From: Actinomycetes bacterium | GTDB lineage: Bacteria > Actinomycetota > Acidimicrobiia > Acidimicrobiales > Microtrichaceae | Length of the DNA: 8,095 nucleotides | Direction: 5' to 3' | Assembly: GCA_023434535.1 (NCBI GenBank) | Contig: JAEYSR010000231.1 | Span: forward strand, 1 to 8,095 | In this document: piece by piece, positions 1 to 6,125 of the stretch | Numbering within the stretch: position 1 is the first letter of the stretch | How the letters are laid out: every line of letters begins with the position of its first letter | The notes under the pieces: model-generated | Told to the model about the DNA's origin: nothing | Seen by the model: only the letters and a program-made list of their open reading frames with translations | The model's database searches: none | Position numbers and translations under genes: made by a program

Positions 1-283
1 GTCCAGGGGTCTGGCCCGGCGGCGGAGGCAGGACTGGAGGAGCAACGACGTCCGCGACGTCCTGGCCTGGCGGCGGAGGCAGGGTCCCGGGTGGTCGAAC
101 GGTCGCCGGGCCCGGCGACTGGACGGGTGGAGGAGGGAGAGAAGGCGCCGGGGGCGGGGATGCGGGCACCGCCGGCGGTCCAGGAACGACCGGGGGCGGG
201 ACCGACTGCGGCCGAGCCGATGGCGGCAGAGGTGCCGCAGGCCGAGCGGGATCGGGATCAGGTTCGTCGTTGTACCAGGGCAT
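1..283 (-). CDS. Proline-rich N-terminus of an unidentified protein (cut by left edge)
   Basis: An open frame starts at the ATG on the complement of 281-283 and stays open to the left edge, giving 94 residues with no stop. It begins MPWYNDEPDPDPARP and is then extremely Pro/Ala/Val-rich, with two LPPPPGQ units at about residues 68-74 and 85-91. The start is supported by a strong Shine-Dalgarno, GAGGAGG, five bases upstream, which overlaps the TGA of the preceding gene. Only ten bases separate that stop from this ATG, so the gene is almost certainly the next cistron of the operon. The architecture (aromatic/acidic N-terminus, then a Pro-rich stretch) mirrors the start of the neighbouring 779-residue membrane protein. 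A downstream TM segment and ectodomain are therefore plausible, but they lie outside the window. I do not recognise the family. Confidence 0.8.
   Translation of the reverse strand, partial: MPWYNDEPDPDPARPAAPLPPSARPQSVPPPVVPGPPAVPASPPPAPSLPPPPVQSPGPATVRPPGTLPPPPGQDVADVVAPPVLPPPPGQTPG
11..83. repeat. Two 22-base direct repeats in the Pro-rich coding region
   Basis: CTGGCC[C/T]GGCGGCGGAGGCAGG occurs at 11-32 and again at 62-83, with one mismatch and a 51-base (17-codon) period. On the coding minus strand each copy encodes the LPPPPGQ unit in the same frame. It is most simply an in-frame duplication inside a Pro-rich linker, and could be length-variable between strains. Confidence 0.7.
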
Positions 284-297
284 CTGGGCCTCCTCAG
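284..297 (-). promoter_or_regulatory. Shine-Dalgarno fused to upstream stop codon (TGAGGAGG)
   Basis: On the minus strand the sequence reads CCCTGAGGAGGCCCAG followed by ATG. The TGA that ends the 779-residue protein supplies the first bases of the GAGGAGG ribosome binding site of the next cistron, with a five-base spacer to its ATG. Ribosomes terminating on the upstream gene would sit on this site, so re-initiation or coupling is likely. The site fixes the start of the left-edge gene. Confidence 0.75.
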
Positions 298-2633
298 GGG
301 TCCAAGGTCAGTTCGAGGTCCACGTCGACGGGCACGGAGCTCAGATTCCGCAGCTCGACGGCCCCCGCGCCGGAGCCGGTTCCACCCAGCGTGAAGTCGC
401 CACCGAAGCGGACGGCCGTGTCGCTGTCTTCTCGCGCGCCGCCGATCAGCAGGACGCCGTCGATGTCAGCGCTCGCAGTCCACTCCACAAGGACTTCCAC
501 ACCGGTCTCGCTCGATCCCAGGTCCAACGGCACCTGGATAGACGTCTGGCCCGGGACGGTGACGCGGCCGACGAGCTGACCACCGGTGAAGCCGCGCAGA
601 TCGGGGTCGAGCCGGAAGGAGTAGCCGGCACCGGGATCACCGATCACCGCGACCAGCGCAGTGGCCGTCTCGACCGACCGGGTCGCGGTCGTCGCCTCCT
701 CGTCGACGACGATGTCGTCGCCGTAGATCTCCCAGCTGTCGTCGCCGGCGTCGTCCACGACCTCCATCGTCACGTCCCCGCCCGAGGCGACGGCCGACAG
801 CATCAGCCGCCGCACGCCGGCGGCATCGGCGGAGACCGAGTCGACCGGCACGCGGTACAGGGCGAGCGGACCGCTCAGCGTTCCCTGGACCTCCTGCGAC
901 AACGCCGCGTCGACCGTCGTGATCTCACCGACCGTCAGGCGTGCCGACGTGGCGGACTCGTCGAGCCCACCGAGAGCGATGCGCGTGCTCTCGCTGTCGG
1001 CGGTGAACCGATGGACCGTTCCGCTGTCGGTCCACAGCTCGTCGACCTCCACGGCTGTGCCGACGGTCCCGACGTTCACCGGCACGGACGAACCGTCGTC
1101 GGACCCCACGTGGAGCGCGTAATCGGCACCCGGTGTGGTGGCGACCTCGACCAGGGCGTAGCCCTCCGTCGACAGCTCGACCTCCGAGGTCTGACCCACC
1201 TGCGCCGTGGCGGTCGGATCTCCGCTCGTGGACCGCAGGAGCGACCTGACGACGTCGGCATCCGCGGAGCGAACGACTCGGGTCGCCATGTCCAGGATGC
1301 TGGCGACGGGGTCGATCTTCCACCCGCCGTCGACCGGACGGGCGATCAGGCTCAAGGACCCTCCGAGTGACTCCTCGACGAGCCGTCGCAGGGCGGAGCC
1401 GTCGGAGCTCCAGCTGTTGTCGCAGTCCGAGCCACCGGCGCAGACGTCGACGCCGTCCACCACCCAGACGTCGCCCGAAGAGTTGTCGGCGACGGTCGCG
1501 CTCCGGATCAGAAGGCGCGTGGTGCCATCGGGACCGTCCTCCTCCTCGACGTCGACGTCGTCCAGGGAGAGCCAGCCGTCCATCATCACGCTCGTGTCGA
1601 TGCTCGTCGTCAGGATCGTCTCGAGAGCGTCCCCGTAGACCACGCCGAACTGGCCCTGGTCCGATGGAAGTGCTGCCACCATGTCGCGCGGGTCACCGGA
1701 GCTGATGGCGTCCGCCAGCAGGTCGATCGCCTCCCCAGGCGTCTCGGCACCCTCGTCGAACGTGTCGACCTCACCGAAGTCGTCGTAGTCGGGATCGGCC
1801 TCGAACCCGTCTGACTCGGCCCGATCGGCGACCACGTGGTCGGCCACGGTGAGGGCCGGCGACACGTACCAGCCACCGTCCTCCACCACGATCACCGACA
1901 CGTCACCTGCGACGTCGTTCACGTCGAGGTTCCATCGGACCTCGCCCTCGTCCATCTCGAACGCGGCGGTCCGGACCGCCGGCGGGAGCCCCGACCGCGT
2001 GGCTGCGACCTCGACGTCCGCGGAGCGGATCGTCACCCGTGCCAACCGGGGTCCCAGCTCCTCGGACCGGAGCCGAAGATCTTTGACTTCGATCCGGGTG
2101 CCGCCGACGCTCGAGCCGTTGGACCCGGCATCGACCCGGCCGCGGGCGCTGCCGACCTCGTCGACGAGATCCGCGAGGAGTCGGGTCTCCGCCGGGTTGA
2201 GGACCGACGCGGCCAGCGCCGGGTCCTGGGACTCCAGCGAGCTGGCCAACGCCTCGACCGCCGCCTCGGGTGACGCGGCACCCCCGCGGTTGAAGAAGCC
2301 GTAGGCGACCCAGGCACCGGCGAGCACCGCGATCAGCGCCAGCGCCCCGCCGAGCACCAGGGCGACACGCGGTCGCCGACCGGGCGCCGATCCCGGGGCG
2401 GCCTCCGGTCCGATGCCGGCGGTGGCCGGAGGAACGACCCCAGGGGCTGGAACGTGGTGCCCACCGGGGGCCAGGGGTGGTGGCGACAGCTGCTGGGGCG
2501 GCGGCGGCAGGTGGGACTGCTGGGCAGGCGCCATCGGCGGAGGGGGAACGGGTCCGCTGCCCGGTGGCTCGGAGGTTCCGACCGTCGGTCGGTCGTCGGC
2601 CGTCGCGCCGTCGTCGCTCCACCACTGGGACAC
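294..2633 (-). CDS. Large single-pass membrane protein with Pro-rich cytosolic tail and duplicated acidic ectodomain
   Basis: This 779-residue protein starts at a GTG (complement of 2631-2633), preceded by GGAGAGGAG with a seven-base spacer. Residues 1-85 are Pro/Gly-rich and begin MSQWWSDDG. Residues 86-89 (RRPR) precede one hydrophobic segment at about 90-112. This suggests a cytosolic N-terminus and an exported remainder of about 665 residues. The ectodomain holds two related modules, about 121-268 and 298-454. Each begins with a helical [ST]P-x(2)-A-x(2)-LA segment followed by a DP motif, and each ends near DGGW-x(3)-PA/PV. Residues about 475-779 look all-beta, as several sandwich repeats somewhat like PPC or adhesion-type domains. 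C398 and C404 could form a disulfide. The ectodomain is strongly acidic. The gene follows the kinase by 40 bases and precedes another Pro-rich gene. No enzymatic motif is visible; a sensor, adhesin or kinase-substrate role is inference. Confidence 0.85.
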   Translation of the reverse strand: MSQWWSDDGATADDRPTVGTSEPPGSGPVPPPPMAPAQQSHLPPPPQQLSPPPLAPGGHHVPAPGVVPPATAGIGPEAAPGSAPGRRPRVALVLGGALALIAVLAGAWVAYGFFNRGGAASPEAAVEALASSLESQDPALAASVLNPAETRLLADLVDEVGSARGRVDAGSNGSSVGGTRIEVKDLRLRSEELGPRLARVTIRSADVEVAATRSGLPPAVRTAAFEMDEGEVRWNLDVNDVAGDVSVIVVEDGGWYVSPALTVADHVVADRAESDGFEADPDYDDFGEVDTFDEGAETPGEAIDLLADAISSGDPRDMVAALPSDQGQFGVVYGDALETILTTSIDTSVMMDGWLSLDDVDVEEEDGPDGTTRLLIRSATVADNSSGDVWVVDGVDVCAGGSDCDNSWSSDGSALRRLVEESLGGSLSLIARPVDGGWKIDPVASILDMATRVVRSADADVVRSLLRSTSGDPTATAQVGQTSEVELSTEGYALVEVATTPGADYALHVGSDDGSSVPVNVGTVGTAVEVDELWTDSGTVHRFTADSESTRIALGGLDESATSARLTVGEITTVDAALSQEVQGTLSGPLALYRVPVDSVSADAAGVRRLMLSAVASGGDVTMEVVDDAGDDSWEIYGDDIVVDEEATTATRSVETATALVAVIGDPGAGYSFRLDPDLRGFTGGQLVGRVTVPGQTSIQVPLDLGSSETGVEVLVEWTASADIDGVLLIGGAREDSDTAVRFGGDFTLGGTGSGAGAVELRNLSSVPVDVDLELTLDP
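1272..2273 (-). repeat. Protein-level internal duplication in the ectodomain
   Basis: Copy A (1830-2273, residues 121-268) and copy B (1272-1742, residues 298-454) share a layout. Each has an N-terminal helical segment (SPEAAVEALASSLESQDP versus TPGEAIDLLADAISSGDP), a central strand around IRSA, and a closing segment with DGGW followed by a Pro and then VV. The acidic linker between them (about residues 270-296) contains many Asp/Glu residues. Divergence is high, so this is an old duplication and no DNA-level repeat remains. Confidence 0.55.
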
Positions 2634-2673
2634 CTCGGGGCTCCTCTCCCTCTCGGACGTGACGCAGCGACAG

Positions 2674-3912
2674 CTACGACATCAGGTACACGGCCACGGC
2701 GACCGCGACGACCAGCAACGCCGTCACCAGCAGGCCGACCGCCACCTTCATGAGGGTGGCGTCCTTGTCGGCCTCGCCGTGCATGCGGTCGTACAGGTCG
2801 TCCTGGCGAGGCACCTGCGGTACGGCACCGAATGCCACGCTGACGAGATCGGCCAGGCCACCCTGCCCTGGCCATGCGTTCTCCGCAGGCGGATCCGGCT
2901 CGGGTTCCTGGAGCTCGGCGTCGTCGCCGTCCCACCAGCTCCCTCCGGAGCGGTGCCCGGCGCGGTCGGGGACGTAGGCGCTCCCCGGGCGCAGCGCGGC
3001 GGTTCCCTGCGTGACCAGCTCGTGCAGCGGCGGCAGGGTCCTCAGGTCGGTGGCGCACAGGGCGCTCAAGGTCTCGGCGTGGCGGACCACATCTGGGTCA
3101 GGGCTCGAGCCCAACGCGGTCCAGAGCGGTGAACCTCGCCGACCGACCTCGACGTAGTCCTCCCGGACGATGATCAGGTTCTCGCCGCTGTGGAAGCGGT
3201 CCCACAGGTCGGGGTCCGCCGCCACGGCCAGAAGGGACACATAGATCACGAACGCGGCGAACGTGTCGGCCTCGACCAGCACCTCCGACACCTCGGCCCG
3301 CTGCGGATGCTGGTAGTTGGGCTGACCGGCCTCGTTGAGCACGGTCGGCATGCCGGGGACCCAGACGCCGTCGTAGTCGATCAGGACCAGCGACCCGTCG
3401 GTGGTCACCATCACGTTGCCGTGCTGGAGGTCGCCGTGGACGACGGACCCGGCCCGGAGCGAACCGACGAGGTGCACCCACGCCGCAGCCACGTCACGCA
3501 GCTCTGCGGTCCGCTCCTCCTCGACCAGGTCGTCGACGTGGCTCGACAGGAGCACTCCGTCGATCCACGGCATGAGGACCGCCGGGTAGACGCCGTCCCC
3601 CACGGCGACAGCTCGATCGATCCACTCCGCATGGGCGAGCGGCGTGTCGGGCCGGGACGCGAGGTGGGCGTTGACCGACCGGTACCGGGCGGAGTGGTCG
3701 ACCGGGGTGGTGAAGAGCCGGACGGCGTACTTCTGGCCGTCGATCTCGGCAGGCAGCACCGCCGCCATCTGACCGGACCGGACGACCGGCATCCCCATGC
3801 GGTTCTCCTCGAACCGCGCCCGCTGCAGGCGCGGGTCCACGAAGCAGCGCTCGGGGTCCTGCGCGGCTCCCGTGTAGTCGACGGCCGTGGGCCACCCGGC
3901 GGCGAGGCTCAC
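2674..3912 (-). CDS. Tail-anchored protein kinase-fold protein of the VWA-PP2C-kinase triad
   Basis: This is a predicted 412-residue kinase-like protein. I place the start at the GTG on 3910-3912, overlapping the phosphatase stop as GTGA with AGGGGGG four bases upstream; the frame opens further upstream but only over phosphatase coding sequence. The N-lobe is weak: RSGQMAAV (46-53) stands where a Gly-rich loop would be, and YAVRLF (62-67) has Arg at the usual ATP-anchoring Lys position. The C-lobe is intact: HGDLQHGN (159-166) gives catalytic D161 and N166, and IDYDG (178-182) replaces DFG with D179. PNYQHPQR (198-205) lies in the activation-segment region and is typical of this family. An acidic, Pro-rich linker with SWWDGDD follows (about 322-375), then a C-terminal hydrophobic segment (388-410) ending YLMS. 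E. coli YegI is the nearest named analogue. The linker and catalytic domain should be cytosolic. It probably phosphorylates partners opposed by the adjacent PP2C, but activity is not shown here. Confidence 0.88.
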   Translation of the reverse strand: MSLAAGWPTAVDYTGAAQDPERCFVDPRLQRARFEENRMGMPVVRSGQMAAVLPAEIDGQKYAVRLFTTPVDHSARYRSVNAHLASRPDTPLAHAEWIDRAVAVGDGVYPAVLMPWIDGVLLSSHVDDLVEEERTAELRDVAAAWVHLVGSLRAGSVVHGDLQHGNVMVTTDGSLVLIDYDGVWVPGMPTVLNEAGQPNYQHPQRAEVSEVLVEADTFAAFVIYVSLLAVAADPDLWDRFHSGENLIIVREDYVEVGRRGSPLWTALGSSPDPDVVRHAETLSALCATDLRTLPPLHELVTQGTAALRPGSAYVPDRAGHRSGGSWWDGDDAELQEPEPDPPAENAWPGQGGLADLVSVAFGAVPQVPRQDDLYDRMHGEADKDATLMKVAVGLLVTALLVVAVAVAVYLMS

Positions 3913-3923
3913 GACACCCCCCT
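3909..3923 (-). promoter_or_regulatory. GTGA stop/start overlap with Shine-Dalgarno setting the kinase start
   Basis: The minus strand reads AGGGGGGTGTCGTGA. The TGA (3909-3911) ends the phosphatase and the overlapping GTG (3910-3912) starts the kinase. The purine run at 3917-3923 is the ribosome binding site. This translational coupling implies near-stoichiometric kinase and phosphatase, and argues against the ATG at 4035 as the kinase start. Confidence 0.75.
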
Positions 3924-4649
3924 GAACCTGACTCGCAACAGCGTCACGTCGTCGTCCTCCATGACCAGGGACTCCCGCAGCGCCTCGACCAACGGCCCGA
4001 AGCCCTCCTGACCGACGGATCCGAAGAACCGCCACACGGCCTGGCCGGCCTGGGCGAGCCGCAGCATCGCCGCGCCGAGCGCGTCGGTGGCCAGGAAGAT
4101 GACGTCGCCGGGGACGACCTCCCCACGCACGAAGCGTGCGCTGTCGACACCTCGCTCGCCGTCATAGTCGGCGCTCGACAGGAGGTCCGGCATGGCGTCG
4201 AACGTGGCGGGGTCATCCAGGTTGGCGAACAGCAGCGCGTCGCCGCGCGTGTGGAAGATGCACGCATCGCCGACATGGACGGCCGAGTACCCGGGACCAC
4301 GTCCGTCGTCGAGACGGAGGCCGCAGAACGTGGCGAACGAGCCACGTCGACTTGCGTCCGACGCGTACCAGGACGCGCTGTCGGACACGCCGACGGAACG
4401 CCCTTGGAACACCTCGCCGAGCTGCGCCACCCAGTCGCCGAACCCGTCGGGCGTCATGGCGACGTCACCTGCCACGAAGGATTCGACGAGCGCGGCGCTC
4501 CAGCGGGCCGCCCGGTAGGACGTGGCAGCGCCATCGGCGACGGCCACAACACCTCGGGCCTCGCTGTAGGCCGCGGCGTCCTCCCACTCCTCCTCGGAGT
4601 GCGACGACTTGGGGTGGTGCAGCACCCGGACGACCGGAGGACCGATCAT
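3909..4649 (-). CDS. PP2C-type serine/threonine phosphatase of the triad
   Basis: This is a 246-residue single-domain protein of the PPM/PP2C family, which removes phosphate from Ser/Thr using Mn/Mg ions. Family signatures are in order: WEDA (22-25), VADGAA (37-42) with metal ligand D39, VHVGDA (124-129) with D128, LATDALG (186-192) with D189, and EDDDVTLLRV (231-240) with terminal metal-binding Asp residues. No TM segment or signal peptide is present, so it is cytosolic. It is about the size of a minimal PP2C domain. The ATG start at 4647-4649 overlaps the VWA gene's stop as ATGA, with GGAGG a few bases upstream. It also overlaps the kinase start. It presumably reverses phosphorylation by the adjacent kinase, as in E. 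coli YegK (PphC) beside YegI and YegL; the specific substrates are unknown. Confidence 0.92.
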   Translation of the reverse strand: MIGPPVVRVLHHPKSSHSEEEWEDAAAYSEARGVVAVADGAATSYRAARWSAALVESFVAGDVAMTPDGFGDWVAQLGEVFQGRSVGVSDSASWYASDASRRGSFATFCGLRLDDGRGPGYSAVHVGDACIFHTRGDALLFANLDDPATFDAMPDLLSSADYDGERGVDSARFVRGEVVPGDVIFLATDALGAAMLRLAQAGQAVWRFFGSVGQEGFGPLVEALRESLVMEDDDVTLLRVRFRGVS

Positions 4650-5503
4650 CGGACCTCCGTCGGACTGGCGGTGTCCGAGCCGATCCGCAGGAAGTGGACC
4701 ATGGCCGAGCTGTCGGCGTTGTACACGAAGCCGCGAGCGCCCGGAGGCGTCGGGATCTGCATCTGGTGGCAGACCTCGACCATGAACGGAGGCAGCACGC
4801 TCGACATCTCGAAGAGGAGCCGGGCGTAGTCGTTGTCGAGCACCGCCGGATCATGGGGAAAGTACAGAGTCTGAGCCGGGAGCGCGGAGACGTTGAGGTT
4901 GAACAGCAGGACGTTGCCGTCCTGCGTGCCCAGGCTCATCAGGCGCCGGGCCCAGACGCGGGGGTCGCCGTCGGTGGCGTTGCCGTCGGAGATGTTGAAC
5001 ACGATCGGGGGGAACGACCCCGGGTGTGCCTGCACCCAGCTGGCCAGCACGCCACCCGCCCGGTCCATCGCCGCGCACATCGGGGTCAGGCCTCCGGCGG
5101 CGGGCCGGATCCACACGGGGAACTTCTGACGACGGGGAACGGTGGCTGCATCGGCGCCGGCGCCCGGGAGCGACACGGTCTCACGCTCGACGACCTCGAG
5201 CGGGTAGTCCGCCACGTCGACGATCGAGACCAGGTCCCGACCGGCGAGGTGGCCTCCGAAGCCCGGACCGACCGTGGCGCCGTATCCGATCATCCCGATG
5301 TCGTAGTAGTGGCGCGGCTTCTCCGACTCGCCCTTCACGCAGCGCAGGACGAGGTTGTAGAGCAGCTCGTTCAGCGCGTCGGCCACGACCTCGGACTTGG
5401 GTCGGGGCTCACCCGCGATGGGCTCCTCCATGGATCCGGACTGGTCGACCAGGAACAGGATGCAGCCCGGGTTCCTCCGGTCCAGTCGCTTCTCGTATGC
5501 CAC
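4646..5503 (-). CDS. VWA-domain protein (TerY/YegL-like) with complete MIDAS
   Basis: This 285-residue protein is essentially one von Willebrand factor A domain. The metal-ion-dependent adhesion site is complete: DQSGS (D20, S22, S24), T140 in GGLTPM, and D173 in NISDGNATDGD. VWA domains with this site bind partner acidic residues through Mg, so the protein is probably a scaffold or adaptor rather than an enzyme. There is no signal peptide or TM segment, so it is cytosolic. The start is a GTG at 5501-5503, one base after the stop of the zinc-ribbon gene, with an ideal AAGGAGG (5509-5515) five bases upstream. The stop overlaps the phosphatase ATG. The order VWA, PP2C, kinase is that of the TerY-P triad. 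The C-terminal part (about 225-285) goes beyond the core domain, with a segment around LPPFMVEVCHQM. Confidence 0.92.
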   Translation of the reverse strand: MAYEKRLDRRNPGCILFLVDQSGSMEEPIAGEPRPKSEVVADALNELLYNLVLRCVKGESEKPRHYYDIGMIGYGATVGPGFGGHLAGRDLVSIVDVADYPLEVVERETVSLPGAGADAATVPRRQKFPVWIRPAAGGLTPMCAAMDRAGGVLASWVQAHPGSFPPIVFNISDGNATDGDPRVWARRLMSLGTQDGNVLLFNLNVSALPAQTLYFPHDPAVLDNDYARLLFEMSSVLPPFMVEVCHQMQIPTPPGARGFVYNADSSAMVHFLRIGSDTASPTEVR

Positions 5504-5515
5504 GTCAGCCTCCTT
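5504..5515 (-). promoter_or_regulatory. Strong Shine-Dalgarno for the VWA gene
   Basis: The minus strand reads AAGGAGGCTGACGTG. The ribosome binding site AAGGAGG (5509-5515) lies five bases before the GTG start, and the upstream TGA falls in the spacer. It is among the best matches to the anti-Shine-Dalgarno in the operon and sets the GTG start, suggesting robust VWA synthesis. Confidence 0.7.
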
Positions 5516-6125
5516 GGGAGCGGGTCGGGGGTGTTGTCGAGGTCGGGGCCGGCCCGGCGCCTTCCGGTCGTTCCGGTTCCGTCGGGACGACGAACGTTCT
5601 GACGAGCGTGTCCGGCTGGACCTCGCTCAGCGGCCGCGTGGCGCCGCAGTCCTCGCAGGTCACCTGGCGACCCGCCGCGGCGACGAGCGCCGAGTAGCGC
5701 CCGCACTGCGCGCACTGGATGCGGTCCGGCCGGTCGTCGACCAGGAACGCGTCCAGGTCGAAGCTCCGGGCCGCCTCCACACGGACGGCCTCCGAGATCG
5801 ACTCGGCCTGGCCGTCGGACGCCGGGCGCACGATCGTCGGCGCGTCCACGGCGTCGGGAGAGGAGACGACGACCGGCGGGGCTGATCTCACAGACGGGTC
5901 GGCGGGGCTGATCGGAGTGGTCTCGGATCCCGTGTGCGTGCCGTCGGCAAGCGCAGCAGCACGAGCGCCGTCCGCGGCCCAGAGGAGTCCGCCGCCGAGC
6001 ACGGCCAGCGGGAGGAGCAGCCCGATCGCTGCGGTCTCCACCCCGAGGACTGCCAGACCGACCAGCACGACGACGACGCCGACCACACCGCCGACCACGA
6101 TCCACGTCACATCCGAGCGCCGCAT
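5505..6125 (-). CDS. Two-TM protein with cytosolic-type zinc ribbon
   Basis: This 206-residue protein has two hydrophobic segments at about 8-29 and 32-51 separated by a very short turn (around VET), which form an N-terminal membrane hairpin. With MRR at the N-terminus both ends should face the cytosol. A Ser/Pro/Thr-rich linker (52-105) and a short acidic helix (106-130) lead to a zinc ribbon: C138-x2-C141 and C157-x2-C160, 15 residues apart, in CAQCG and CEDCG contexts. A Pro/Thr-rich tail follows. The start ATG at 6123-6125 overlaps the preceding stop as TGATG; the ribosome binding site is weak, so translation probably depends on coupling. It lies directly upstream of the triad. I infer a membrane adaptor that recruits triad proteins or nucleic acid through the ribbon; no named family is recognised. 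Confidence 0.85.
   Translation of the reverse strand: MRRSDVTWIVVGGVVGVVVVLVGLAVLGVETAAIGLLLPLAVLGGGLLWAADGARAAALADGTHTGSETTPISPADPSVRSAPPVVVSSPDAVDAPTIVRPASDGQAESISEAVRVEAARSFDLDAFLVDDRPDRIQCAQCGRYSALVAAAGRQVTCEDCGATRPLSEVQPDTLVRTFVVPTEPERPEGAGPAPTSTTPPTRSQGG

Noticed and set aside
91..579. Plus-strand open frame over the left-edge Pro-rich gene
   Set aside because: The minus strand has an ATG with a perfect ribosome binding site coupled to the previous stop; the plus-strand frame crosses the boundary between two minus-strand genes.
270..1370. Plus-strand 366-codon open frame
   Set aside because: Antisense to the ectodomain coding region; composition dominated by Arg/Asp/Gly with no recognisable domain or convincing ribosome binding site.
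2634..2673. Possible terminator or internal promoter in the 40-base gap after the kinase
   Set aside because: No clear GC-rich hairpin with a T-run is visible on the minus strand, and the gap mainly holds the ribosome binding site of the next gene.
3913..4035. Longer kinase start at the ATG at 4035 adding 41 residues
   Set aside because: The extra segment lies wholly inside the phosphatase coding region, is Arg/Gly-rich like an out-of-frame shadow, and the GTGA overlap with a Shine-Dalgarno at 3917-3923 gives a much better start.
4136..5602. Plus-strand 488-codon open frame across the VWA and phosphatase genes
   Set aside because: Arg/Thr/Pro-rich with no domain signature, and antisense to two genes with full catalytic or metal-binding motifs.
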